A stretch of 64,000 nt of DNA. It comes from Chamaea fasciata. Lineage: Eukaryota > Chordata > Aves > Passeriformes > Sylviidae. The stretch covers positions 32,386,914 through 32,450,913 of the forward strand of contig JARCOQ010000009.1 of assembly GCA_029207755.1 (NCBI GenBank), read 5' to 3'. Made by a program: the position numbers and the translations under genes. The notes beneath the pieces were generated by a model that saw only the letters and a program-made list of their open reading frames with translations, was not told where the DNA came from and ran no database searches. Each line of letters starts with the position of its first letter. Within the stretch, counting starts at the first letter, position 1. Shown here piece by piece: positions 27,143 to 38,475 of this stretch.

Positions 27143-28656
27143 CAAGCAGAGATGGGCAAGAGCCACAATGGGTCAGAGCAGGGCTCAGGGAGAAACCATG
27201 TCAGGACTGCAGGGAGAAACCAGATGCTGCGATGTGAGATGTATTTAAAACAACGCTCGTTTTGGCAAGTCTCACTCCTGCTAATTCAGTGCTGCTAAGA
27301 GCTTGTGGAGACTCATCTCCCCATGAAGTCACCACACAACGTCAGAGCTCAGCTGGGACGCCTGGATCCAGCTCTTGCATGACCCTAAGGGCGTGTGGGC
27401 AAACTTGGGCCAAGAAACCGAGGCCCTGGTTTGAAAGACTTCCAGGGACGAGAGGGAAAACCCTCACTTTGTTTCACTAGCCAGTCTTGCCCGAGTGGCA
27501 GAGGGGGTTTTGCATCCTGACAATCAGCAGCTCCAAAAAAAGGTAACAAACAGCCAGAAGTACCTTTTGCTTTAGTGCACAGCAGCTACTGCCTGGTGTG
27601 TTCGAAATCACTTATGAAGGTATTGCCAAGGTGACTGTAAATCTAGAGCTAAACAGACCTGACCGGCCACCAAAGCAGTAAGGAAAAAACCTACAACCCT
27701 TCGGCAGTACTTTTAAGGAATGGAAGTGCTATTAAAACAGCAATATATGAAGATGCCGGACTTTTTACTTCAGAAGATTACTCTTTTTTGTTTTAACTTC
27801 CTTTACTGTAAAAACTTCCTTCACTTCTTATTCTAATAATTGCATTTTGATGGAAATTGTATTAGAGCCTGGCTTGAACTTTGTGACTTCGTCACTACCC
27901 AGCCACTCTGCAGCTTCCAGAACCTGAAATTCTCCACCTTCTTCATTTTTTTCTCATACATTATTGCAGTGACCACAGCTATGCCCTCAGAAACCCTACC
28001 ACTGACCAAGGTTTTGTGATATCCTCAGACCGCTTTGCTTAAGATTTTACTTGCAGCAAATCCACACGCATCACTCAGACAGAGCTGGTGACAGGGCATC
28101 TCTAAGTGCCCAGTGACCACCACTGTTCTAAAAGCTAGAAAGGAAACTGTGGTAAAACGGCTACAAAGATATTTTCAGCTCAGGTATCAAGTTAAGGCAT
28201 CTCAAGAGATTCACCCAGCAGAATGGGCAGCTCAGATAATATCTGTAGGGACAGTTTATTGTCACAGCTGCCACAGCTCTGCTCGGGATGTGACTTACTC
28301 AGGTCGGCACATTATCACAATCACCTCTCCTGTCCCAGCAGGCTGGCAGAGACCTCTCCCGCTGCTCTCCAGAGTCAGGAGCTGCCGCCCTGAGCCCCCC
28401 AGCTGCGTGGGGACAAAGGACAGGCCCTGCAGGCCACAGTGACCATGCCACTGGCCCTCTGCCACCGCGCTGACCGCTTCGAGACGCAGCCTGTTCCTGC
28501 TGCTGCTGTGCGTGGGAGGGAGCAGAGGTTATGAGAAAGGCTTCGGCTCTAAGTCCAGCTTCCTTATCAAACAGCTCAGAAGTTTGTTGTTTTCTTGGCT
28601 TTTTTTTAAAGGCAGCGGTAACAGTCAAAGACAGCCATGCCTGTGTCTGCACTGAA
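27143..28656. other. Intron 4 segment, no recognised element
   Basis: Mixed composition, with 27,700-28,000 AT-rich. No repeat family or exon is recognised. Confidence 0.5.
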
Positions 28657-28842
28657 ATAGCTTGAGAAGACAGGCAAGAAAGTGACGTCGAAATTTGAAA
28701 TCCAGCAACAAAAAAGCTGACCTACACGCAAAAACAAAGCTAAGAGTGGTAAGATGGAGGTTTTTCCCCTGCTCCATCCATTATGCGTTTCAGCAAGGCC
28801 AACAAGTTGATCTAAGAACATGGAGAGAACCTTCATTTTGAA
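28657..28842. repeat. Unclassified ~190-bp element, copy 2
   Basis: Partner of the copy at 26,055. Similarity begins and ends abruptly at the same sequence points in both copies (ATAGCTTGAG and CATTTTGAA), while the flanks differ, which argues for a discrete unit rather than part of a longer duplication. Confidence 0.85.
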
Positions 28843-29170
28843 GTTCACTAAACACAGTCATTGTCATGATATTCTTCCCACTGCTGGAATAATCCTGCTC
28901 GGATCCGACACGTTCCTCACCTCTGTGAGAGGGTAGTTCTAACTGCTTTATTCTACTTCAAATCACGGCAGCCCTGGCTCACTTGGCACAAAGCTTCATT
29001 GATCTCAAGTCCGTGGCACATGAAGGAAAGGCACGTTTGGAAATGGAGATGGTGAAGTGGAAAAGAGAGAAAAAGGCAGCACAAGGAAGTTTTTTATGAA
29101 GTTTACGGTTTTGAGAACTAAGCTTGGATAACTGTCCATCAGCTGCTCTTGGTGAGATTATTAGGAATTC

Positions 29171-29460
29171 TTAGAATCACAGGAGAGTTGGGGTTGAAGG
29201 GACCTCTGGAGATCATCTAGTCCAACCTCTCGACAAGACAGAGTCACCTGGAGTAGGTGACACAGGAGCATTTCCAGGTGGGCTTGGAATGAATCCAGAG
29301 AGGGAAAGACTCAACACCACCCCCCCCCCCCCCCGCCCCAGGCAGCTGTTCCTGTGCTCTGCCACCCTCATGGAAAGAAGTTCTGCCTTCTGTTGAGGTG
29401 AAACTTCCTGTGTTTAAGTTTATGGCCACTGCTCCTTGTCCTCAGTATTTCACTCAGCAT
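29171..29460 (-). mobile_element. Older CR1-type LINE 3' end
   Basis: TTAGAATCACAGGAGAGTTGG, GACCTCTGGAGATCATCTAG and TCCAACCTCT, followed by CTGTTCCTGTGCTCTGCCAC, GAAAGAAGTTCTGCC and TTAAGTTTATGGCCACTGC, match the reversed end of an older CR1 subfamily. It is interrupted by a C15 run. Confidence 0.8.
29320..29334. repeat. C15 homopolymer (G15 on the minus strand)
   Basis: Fifteen C in a row, followed by G and CCCC. It probably expanded inside the older CR1 copy. The G-strand, which is the RNLS transcript strand, can form a G-quadruplex. Exact length is prone to sequencing error. Confidence 0.9.
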
Positions 29461-30812
29461 TGAACTAAAACCTTGCATTTCCACAAGAAACATTTCCATT
29501 AATCTCCTGAACAACCGCACAAGTGCAAGTCAGCTTTTGAACCAACAGAGAAATGGAACTGCACCTTTGCTAGAACAGGGGGCAAAGCTGGCACAAGGGC
29601 TGAGAGCCACCCACTCCTGTCTCCCAGAGGAAGGGCAGAAAAGAAGAGAGATGAGGAACCAGAGGAGATGCTCCACAGCATCTTTGCCAAGCACTTCAAA
29701 GCTCAACCCTTACTTCTTTTTTTTTTTTTTTAATAAAAAAAACCACTCTGATCCAAAGCAATAATATTTTTTGTTACTTTTAACAGACAATTCAATTTTT
29801 ATATTTGGCAAACCACTATCCTCCATCCCCAATTCCGTAGTTGATTTTTACACAGCCAAGGAGCTGCACACTGTTCTCTTCAGCCAGCGTGCTCACTCCT
29901 AGGTGCATTTAATGCACATGCTGACATTAGATTCACACTTCCTTGTATTTGTATTAACGAAGAAAATAACTTTTCAGCCTGGTTATTTGGAGGACTGAGC
30001 TGTGAGGGCAGGGGCTGACCCTCAACCCAAAATCTGGTCGTGCAACGCCCACGCACCACAGCAAGGAAATGCAGCTCCCCGTGGGTTATTGCATCCATGG
30101 TTTTGATCCAAAATTAATGACAGTTGAAAATATGAACCTCTGCTAAGCTTCCACCCTGGGAAGAACAGGATGTGACATTTATAAGCAAGTAGAACTAAAG
30201 GAGAAGACAATAACTGAGTGTTTTGCACCATCCAAACCCTTCCTGTGGTTACAGCACAACCTGCCTGGGGAAAGGAAGGCAGGCCTGTCATGGTTCAAAA
30301 TGCCCACATTTCAGCTGGGGAATTTCTTCCAGTTTTGTTTGGCTGTGGAGCCACCAGTAGAGAGTAACTCCTTCCAGCAAGGAAGGAATTAAGACCCCCA
30401 GAATTTTCCAGGAGATTTTGGACATGCCTAGAAATTAGATTCACTTAGAAAGAACCCTGAGAAATTAGTCAATAAAATCCAAATAAAAAATAAAATGCAC
30501 GTGTACATTCCAGTTCCTGCTTTGCAAGCATTTAGAGGGAGATGCAGGTTATACAAATGGCAGGCCATTGTAGGACTCTGATTAGCAGGGCTGCAAATCC
30601 AGTTTCCATACTAAACCACATTTTTAGTGTGCTATTCTCACAGAGCCCACTAGCTCCTGTGGCTGGCACTGATGTTGACAGAAACTGAAGACATCTTCGA
30701 GAAAATCTAATTTATTCGGGGATCTCTACATAGATTAAAGACATTACCTTTGAGGTAAGAGACTTGGAAGAGTTTGGCTATAAAAAATAAAGCTCATTGT
30801 CACATTTCCCCC
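29461..30812. other. Intron 4 segment, no recognised element
   Basis: Has a T14 and A8 tract around 29,717-29,742. At about 30,288, TGTCATGGTTCAAAATG looks a little like the start of some avian LTRs, but nothing after it supports this. Nothing coding was found. Confidence 0.4.
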
Positions 30813-30957
30813 GGATTAATTTGCAAATTAATTTGCAGAAGTTACTCAGTAACTTGATGTAGGAAGGAAGCTCTTCTAAGTCCTCTGTAATGACATGGCA
30901 CAGCAGGAAGATGAAACTGGATTAATTTGCAAATCAAGCTTCCTTCCTACATCAAGT
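30813..30957. repeat. Composite inverted/direct repeat element
   Basis: A perfect 21-bp inverted repeat, ACTTGATGTAGGAAGGAAGCT at 30852-30872 and its complement at 30937-30957, with a 64-bp spacer. Just outside the left arm and again just inside the right arm is the 16-bp direct repeat GGATTAATTTGCAAAT (30813-30828 and 30919-30934). The first copy is partly tandem (ATTAATTTGCAA twice). The outer flanks keep a few more pairings. It resembles no repeat family that I know. Confidence 0.9.
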
Positions 30958-32917
30958 CACAAAGTACTACACACAGTTCTGGTGCTCTCTGGTGCCAAAA
31001 CGTAAAAGCTCATTGCTTACATAATCACCATCATAAAACGTTTAGCAAATAACTTATTCACCTACGGTACACAGCATTGAGCTGAATAATAAAGCCAAGA
31101 GGATTTATTTTCTTTAAATATTAGACCAGTTGCTGAAATAGCATTAAAAGCTTTTCAAGGCAGCAAAGCAAGAGGTTGGATTATTGCTCCGCGCTGTGAC
31201 TCGGGCCGAAGAAACACATAAATAAATTGAATTAGATCTGCCTGATGTTTGTGGTTTCTGGGCTGCAGCTCCTCGTGCAAGACCCTAATGGCCTGTGGGG
31301 CTGGGACACAGTAAGTGGGATTCTCCCACAAGGTCACAGTAAAGACAGACTCCTGGAAACACTTCCCTGCTTCCTAGCTTGTGTCAAGCCCCGTAAAGCA
31401 ATACCAGGCAGCGCATTGCAGCCTCACAATATCAGACACCAAAGCTATTTCCATTTAAATAAGAACTGCAGGAAAATGCTTTCAGGCATTAATTATTGAG
31501 GAAGGATTCAGCTGGCCTCTGGAAATTTCCACTTAAGACAAGATATTAACATATTTTCTTCTCTTTTTAAAGTGCATCTGGTTCATTACCAGGAGGATGC
31601 AGAAGGAAGGAATACAGGGTAGAGCTGTGCACATAAAAAGTCAAAGAAATTGCATTCAACTTTGAAAAGAACCACCTTGGGGTGACTTTTAGGGGACTTT
31701 TTTCCCCCCCATTCTGGCCAGACTAGTAAATTCCAGCATCACCTCTACTCAGACCTCTGCTTTTTGAAATTTTCTGAGTCACTCCAAACAGCCTTCCTGG
31801 GCTTTCCAGTGCCTGTGCTGGAAGAGAGCTCTACACTCCTAACACAATGCAGCTGTCTCTTCCAGGCTGAGGAATCCCAGGCCACTGAGCCTCTGTGCCT
31901 CTGGCCATCCACCCCACGGGCACCTCTGGAGCTCTGGAATGCTGCACGCACCAGTGCATGCACTGCTGGAGCTGCAGGCACACCAGGGGGGATGCACGAA
32001 GAGGAGGAACCTGAACAGGAGCTCCTCATCCACCTCCTTTCCTCCCACACTGACCTGCACCACGGCCACCTTCCCGAGGCACAGGTTTGCTCGTGTGAAA
32101 ACTGAATTATCGTGTTCTTCCTCCTGATGGCGTGGGAATGATCAATCACACTCCTCCCTGAACAGCAGAACTGAAGTGGAAGACACGGCCAAGAAGTGCT
32201 CTGCTGCCATCCCCTCCTCCCTGACAGTCCAGCTATGGTTCCCATATGGTTCCTACTGGTAAGGAAAGACTGTGTTAAGTACTGAAGGATCTGTCTGCTG
32301 CTTTACTTAGTTAAGAAAAATGGTTGCTGGAGAACTAAATGACCTTACACATCTGCAGGGAATTTCTAGACGTCTATTCTACTGCTAATTCTCAGCGTTA
32401 AGCTTTGTTTTCTCAATTCATCATAAACAGCCTCCCTTTCTTGATATTATTAATGACTCTGAGTTTCTATCTGTCACACAATTTAGCTTAAATGCTTCCA
32501 GGCTGCTTCTCTTCGTTCCAGGGGTTTGGCCTGAAGTTGCCTCTGTATTTTACCATCCTCAGATGGGTCCTCTACCAGCTCTGCTCATTTCCACTCTCTC
32601 CTGACCAGAACTTCAGGGGATACTGATGGGTATTTTGCAATATCTTGAAGTAAGTTGGACACCTGACTTCCCTAAGAGATGCAAGCCATGATGGTACAAA
32701 GAAAAATATAATCCAGTATGGTTTTCTTTCATTAAATTCGCAAAGAATGATTCCCTCATGGAGATGATTCCTTAGAGGAAATACCGTATCAGCTACCCAA
32801 TCTATCCTGCTTCCACCACAGGAAAGCATGGACCAGTCTGAAAGCAAAGAAGGAAAAAAAAAATACAGCACAGAATAAATCCCAAAGAGAAAATGGGTTT
32901 GAAGGCAGTCTTAGTAT
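30958..32917. other. Intron 4 segment, no recognised element
   Basis: Unique-looking, AT-rich to 31,500 and mixed after that. The 166-aa minus-strand open frame at 31745-32245 overlaps 113-aa and 76-aa frames and has no family resemblance. Confidence 0.45.
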
Positions 32918-33345
32918 AAAAGGCTGGGAGAAATGGGATTGTTCAGCCTGGAGAGGAGAACCTCTCAACTGGGAGAACCACCCCATTCAGGGTGAGCTAA
33001 ATGTGGCCTTCCAGGGCCTGAAGGAGACAACAAAAAACATGGGGAGAGATTTTTTACAAGGAGTGCCAGGACAAGTGGGAATGGTTTCCCACAGCCAGAG
33101 GGCAGGAATGGATGGGATCTTGGGAAGGAATTGTTCCCTGGCAGGGTGCAGGCCCTGGCACAGGGTGCCCAGAGCAGCTGTGGCTGCCCCTGGATCCCTG
33201 GAAGTGTCCAAGGCCAGGTTGGACTTTGGGGCTTGGAGCAGCCTGGGACAGTGGAAGGTGCCCCTGCCCATGGCAGGCAGTGGAATGGGATGAGTTTTAA
33301 GGTCTCTTCCAACTCTTAAATGTTCTGAGATTCTATGACCATCCT
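32918..33345 (+). mobile_element. CR1-type LINE 3' end
   Basis: GGGATTGTTCAGCCTGGAGAG, TGTGGCCTTCCAGGGCCTGA, GGGAAGGAATTGTTCCCTGG, GTGTCCAAGGCCAGGTTGG and CCTGCCCATGGCAGG, with the tail TGTTCTGAGATTCTATGA. It is one of the better preserved copies. Confidence 0.95.
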
Positions 33346-35960
33346 GAAGCCCCTCAGGAGAGCAGAGTTGAAGCAAGAAGATGTTTTTTCCCCATCTGAT
33401 AAAGTTCTATGTCATCCCTCGGATGGGTGAGCTGAAAACTCCCGAAATATCAAATCCTACTGTTCCCGTCACCCCCTGCTGTGGAATGGGACCCCTGACT
33501 AAAAGGCAAAAGGATCAGGATGACAAAGTTACCAGTGAGAAAGGGAGGAAAGGCACTGGCACAGAGGCATGCCAGTGGGGCTAGAAAATTCATGACAAAT
33601 CACACACAAATATTTGCAAAAAAAAAAAAAAAAAGACTAAATTATATTTGGAGGAAGTCTGTGATTTTCTGCTGTTGGGAGAAATCTTCCCATCACGAGC
33701 TGAAACACTGAATCCATTTAAATGTAATTTAAACTCCCAACGAGGCTTTCAAGCCGATGCTTCCAAAGGCATACAAATCATTTCAGAGGGTGAGCTTTCA
33801 TCCTGTGCTTGGTTTGTCAATACCTGTAAGAGAAGCACGAGGGCGGTGCAGTAGGTTTAAAGGGGAGGAAGTAGGGGATGAGGTAGAGAGGTGCTCAGAG
33901 ATGTGACACAAGGCAAAGACACTCATTTCCCTCCTCATCACCAGAGAAAAGAAATATTTGCCTAATACAATCCACCGCAACTGTGCCTGTGCAAACACAG
34001 AACTCCACTAACCTGGCACTAGAAGCTTTCTGGTTATCATCTTTTGCCTAATCACATCTAACAGCTCCCTGTCTCAGCCTTTAATTCACCCCAAACACTT
34101 TCCAGTAAATGTGCCTGTCTGCCTTACCAGGACTTCAGGGGGTTACGGGGAAGGAAATAAAGCCATAAAGTTTATTCTTTCAAGAGGAAAATACTTCCAA
34201 AGAGAAAAGTTGTTACAAAACCTTGTATCTAATGAGATAGTTTATTTTTAGAAGGTTTCTGCACTGTAATAATTAGTTCAGGAGAATCTGGGACACGCAG
34301 TTTCAGGAATCCTCATCCTGAGATAAAGCTACATAACGCTGGAGCATCCCAGGGCTGGGGATCTTTATAATCACGTCATAAACATCTACAGATCCAAATT
34401 TGGATGGAATTTAAAGTTTAACATTCGTAATATTGTGTACAGGATGATGATAAAAATCAAATCCATTTACTTTCATCTGAGAATTATCTAAGCAGTCTTA
34501 TAAAGCAAATCCTCTTGCTGGGGAAGAAGAAGCTATTGGACAATGGAAAATGCCAGGACTTCACTACTGGACAGACATTTCCTGCAGGAAGAAATTCTCA
34601 TCCATCAGATATTTTACAATTTATGGGACTCTCAACTTCTCTAAAAATGGCCCTGCCAAACCACTCCTTTGTTAAATCCACACCAAGTTCTGCTGGGTTT
34701 AATACGAACCACCAGAACTGTGCAAAACACAAAAAACCTCCTCACAGAAATAAAGAGACTCAGGATATAAAATGCCACTTAGGATTCCACACGCCACACT
34801 GACGCTATCCGTAGACAGAGCACACGTGAGATGTGGGGCTTTTGTTTTATTCTGGGTGTTTTATAATCAAATAAGTTGTGGCCATATTTCTTTCTGGGTT
34901 TTGTTCTGCCTTTTTTTTTTTTTTTCTTCTTTTTTCCGCCTTTTTTTTTTTGTTGTTCCCTGCAGCTGAGTTAGTTCTAGACTTTCTGGGCCTTTCCTCC
35001 CAGAAGTTCTAATAAAGCAAAGACTGAAAAGCTGAAACAAACAGTTTTATCCTTTTACTATTTTTAGAAGCCCATTTGAATTCTTATGTGCATATTTCAG
35101 TAACTGAAAGGGCAAGGGAGAGGGGGAAAACATAATTTCTGATGTGTTCCAGCACTGCAAACGGAAGAATCTGAAGTGGATACAAAGGGATAGGCAGGAG
35201 AAAAAAGGGAAGAAACTGGGACTGGATAAAGGAGCAGGGAAATAAGCAAAAGAGCAGATGAGAATCGAGGCAGTATGTACAGAAGAAAAATAACATTAAA
35301 TACAAGGCAGTAAGACAGGAGGAAAAAACAACAGAAAATACAGAAGAGGTAACAGATTTACAAACAAGAAGTGTTTAGGGAAAACCAGCTTTCAAAAAGC
35401 GAGAGAAACTTGAACTAAACAAGGAAAACACGGAACTGAGCTTTTCAGAGAGAGGCAGTCCAGAAGGAAGGCTCACAACTGAGACTGACACTTCTGTGCA
35501 TTCCCATGCCAGATGTTCTGTCTCCCTAAACTTAGGAGAAACAATGGGATGAATCCTTTTACTGAACTGGCAGGGTATTTTATTTTCGATTACGCGGTTT
35601 AAGAATTCAAGTCGCCTTGGCCGGTGCTAAATGTCTGAAAAGTCTCTTTAAAGATTTCCACTGCAACTGCTGAAAAGAATCATCCAGGGAGCTGCTGTTC
35701 TCCTCCCAAATATGCTCTGCGTGTTTTATTTACTCTTCTGAACTGCAGAACCGTAACAGAGCTCTCTACCAAAAGTACCTTGAAAAGTTATTATATTCTG
35801 TAACTGAGCGCTCAGCACCACCAGCAGCCCCAAGCAAGCTCAGAGTTCATTCCACCTTTTCAGAAAAAAAAGCTGAGATGATACACAACCCAAGCTGAAA
35901 AATTATTCAGGAGATGAGAGATGCTAAAATACACTAAAAATACAAAAAATGCAGAAATTT
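33346..35960. other. Intron 4 segment with A/T-rich tracts
   Basis: A18 near 33,619-33,635. T-rich block of about 45 bp at 34,909-34,952, purine-rich stretch 35,100-35,350. No gene or transposon is recognised. Confidence 0.5.
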
Positions 35961-36081
35961 TCCAGGCCAGCTCGGACAGGGCTTAGGGCAACTGAATCTC
36001 ATGGAAGGTGCCCCGCAGCAGGGGGTTGGAGGGGGATAATTTTTAAGGTCCCTTCCAACCCCAAACCATTCTGTGATTCCC
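35961..36081 (+). mobile_element. CR1 3' end fragment
   Basis: TTCCAGGCCAGCTCGGACAG, GGAAGGTGCCCCGCAGCAGG and AGGTCCCTTCCAACCCCAAA, with the tail CCATTCTGTGATTCC. About 120 bp are retained. Confidence 0.9.
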
Positions 36082-36759
36082 TGGTCCGATGAAATGGGTG
36101 AGGAGCTGCCAGTGGGTATTTTTAGGGGGTTCCAGCAGAGATTAGCAAGAAGTTTAAAAGTGTACAAACAATTTGATTGCTGGAAAGTAAATGGCAAAGG
36201 GAACTTGCTAATGGCACAAAGTCTGCCTGGTGGGCAGCCCTGCACAATCTGCACCTTCCATGCAGGAAGCTGGAGCAGCAAGCAGGAGGAGAGCCTAAAT
36301 TTCTGTTTACAATACTCATCAGATGCATCCTGAAATAACGAATTCTGCCCTTATAAAGGAGCTGGAGGAAAAAGATGTCTGGGAGATGGGATAATTAAGG
36401 CGGCTCAGCACTTTAGAGAGAGAATTCCCATCTCTAAGAGGATCAGCCAGCCCCAGAAAAACACTTCAAGAGGCAACAACTGGAAAGAAAAGTTTTCAGA
36501 AGTGGGTGGTTAATTAACAGGTGTTCCATCTTTGATGGTTTCTGGAAACCATCCCAAATTCTGCATGAATTTCTCTGCTGAAGCGCCAGAGGGGAACGCA
36601 CTGCGTGCGCTTTATTGTCATCTGAGAGAGCAGGCTCAACACAGAATGTGAAGGAAGGGACGGCCTGTGACAGGCCAGTGAAGAGACACTGACTGGACAA
36701 TCTTTCAAACTTTAAACAATTTGGGAGACCCGTGTGAAGTCTCTCCTGTCACATCAGCA
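36082..36759. other. Intron 4 segment, no recognised element
   Basis: Unique-looking sequence. A small palindromic TTAATTAA sits near 36,512. No exon was found. Confidence 0.45.
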
Positions 36760-36910
36760 GCCTAGAGGGGCTCCAAGAGAGCTGCAAAAGGACTTTTCCC
36801 ATGGGTATGGAGTGACAGGACAAGGGGGAATGGCCTTAAGTGAAGACAGGAAGGTTAAAAGCAGGTATTAGGTTTAGATTAGATGCTAGGAAGTCGTTTA
36901 GATCTTAGGA
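36760..36910 (+). mobile_element. CR1 internal 3' region fragment without tail
   Basis: GAGGGGCTCCAAGAGAGCTG, GGAGTGACAGGACAAGGGGG and TTAGGTTTAGATTAGATGCT match the CR1 part some 200-350 bp before the 3' end. A local duplication (TAGGAAGTCGTTTAGATCTTAGGAAGTA) sits at its end. The real 3' end is absent. Confidence 0.8.
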
Positions 36911-37198
36911 AGTAGAAGCACCCTCTCTCCCTCCCCCTCCTGTGCCAGCCTGGATGCGAGCCCAGATCCAAACACAACTTCCCCAACTACAGCCCTGTAT
37001 CTAAGGTGGATCAGTGACACTCCCTGACCCCCTGTCAGCGAGTCTGGTTCTTCCTAGGGCAAACTCCGGGACAGGAAACACAGTGGTCCAACCCTGATGT
37101 GCACACAGACTAAACCAGAGCCCTGATGGCCTGGGCAAGGGGCTGAGGCCAGGACAGGAGCCAGGCAGGGAGAGCTGGAGGCAGGCTAGCCTGTGCAG

Positions 37199-37815
37199 GA
37201 GCACCGGGAGCACTGGGATGAGCACTGGGAGCACTGTGGGGAGTGCTGGCAGGAGCACTGGGAGAACTGGGATGAGCACTGGGAGCACTGTGGGGAGCAC
37301 TGGGATGAGCACTGGGAGCACTGTGGGGAGTGCTGGCAGGAGCACTGGGAGCACTGTGGGGAGTGCTGGCAGGAGCACTGGGAGAACTGGGATGAGCACT
37401 GGGAGCACTGTGGAGAGTGCTGGCAGGAGCACTGGGAGCACTGTGGGGAGTGCTGGCAGGAGCACTGGGAGCACTGGGATGAGCACTGGGAGCACTGTGG
37501 GGAGTGCTGGCAGGAGCACTGGGAGCACTGGGATGAGCACTGGGAGCACTGTGGGGAGCACTGGGATGAGCACTGGGAGCACTGTAGGGAGTGCTGGCAG
37601 GAGCACTGGGAGAACTGGGATGAGCACTGGGAGCACTGTGGGGAGTGCTGGCAGGAGCACTGGGAGCACTGGGATGAGCACTGGGAGCACTGTGGGGAGT
37701 GCTGGCAGGAGCACTGGGAGAACTGGGATGAGCACTGGGAGCACTGTGGGGAGCACTGGGATGAGCACTGGGATGAGCACTGTGGGGAGTGCTGACAGGA
37801 GCACTGGGAGCACTG
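37199..37815 (+). repeat. GC-rich minisatellite with a hairpin in each long unit
   Basis: About 617 bp built from 9- and 18-bp variants of GGGAGCACT and GGGATGAGCACT plus GTGGGGAGTGCTGGCAGGAGC. The full higher-order unit is about 54 bp, and the GTGCTGGCAGGAGCAC block occurs about ten times, the last as GCTGACAGG. AGTGCT-GGCAGG-AGCACT gives a 6-bp stem and a 6-nt loop in each block. The period is a multiple of three with few stops, so several frames on both strands read through (200-289 aa of repeating EHWEHCGECWQ or TGSTVGSAGRS). This is a property of the repeat, not evidence of a gene. Confidence 0.97.
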
Positions 37816-37889
37816 CCATCTGCTGTAGGAGAGCTGAATGTCAGCGCTGGGACACAGCAGAACCGATCACCTCCCCGTTCCCTGGGGGA

Positions 37890-38000
37890 AGGCACAGAAC
37901 GCCGGGATGTGGGGCACTGCTGGACTGGGCAGTGCTGAGTCCAAGGGCTGGGCTCGATGATCTCACAGGGCTTTTCCAATCTTGGTGATTCTGTGATGGT
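37890..38000 (+). mobile_element. CR1 3' tail fragment
   Basis: CACTGCTGGACTGGGCAGTG, GGGCTCGATGATCTCACAGG and GCTTTTCCAATCTTGGTGAT, with the tail TCTGTGATGG. This is the last ~110 bp of a CR1 subfamily, directly after the minisatellite. Confidence 0.75.
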
Positions 38001-38024
38001 TTTGTTACTTCAGAAGCACACGGA

Positions 38025-38475
38025 ACCTGCAGGAGAGAGTCCAGAGGAGGTACCAGGATGATCCCAGGGATGGAGCAGCTCTGCTGGGAGAGCTGGGATT
38101 GTTCAGCCTGGAGAGGAGAAGCTTTGGAGTGACCTCATTGTGGCCTCCCAGTGTCTGAAGGAGCTGTAGGAAACATGGAGAGAGACTCTTTCCAAGGGAT
38201 GGAGGGACAGGACGCAGGGAATGGCTTCCCACTGCCAGAGGGCAGGGATGGATGGGATATTGGGAAGGAATTGTTCCCTGGCAGGGTGGGGAGGCCCTGG
38301 CACAGGGTGCCCAGAGCAGCTGTGGCTGCCCCTGGATCCCTGGAAGTGTCCAAGGCCAGGCTGGACAGGGGTTAGAACAACCTGGGATAGTGGAAGATGT
38401 CCCTGCCCATGGCAGGGGGGTGGCACTGGATGGGCTTTAAAATCCCCTCAAACCCAAACCATTCCATGATCACCA
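38025..38475 (+). mobile_element. CR1-type LINE 3' end, long copy
   Basis: About 450 bp: GAGAGTCCAGAGGAGG, CTGGGATTGTTCAGCCTGG, GAAGCTTTGGAGTGACCTCA, GGGATATTGGGAAGGAATTG, GTGTCCAAGGCCAGGCTGG and CCCTGCCCATGGCAGG, with the tail CATTCCATGATCACC. It is among the best preserved and a good subfamily reference. Confidence 0.95.

Noticed and set aside
30288..30480. TGTCATGGTTCAAAATG as the start of an LTR
   Set aside because: Only the first bases look LTR-like. No TATA box, poly(A) signal or matching end was found.
31745..32245. 166-aa minus-strand frame as an additional exon or gene
   Set aside because: Three frames overlap in the same place, and no splice-bounded conserved peptide is recognised.
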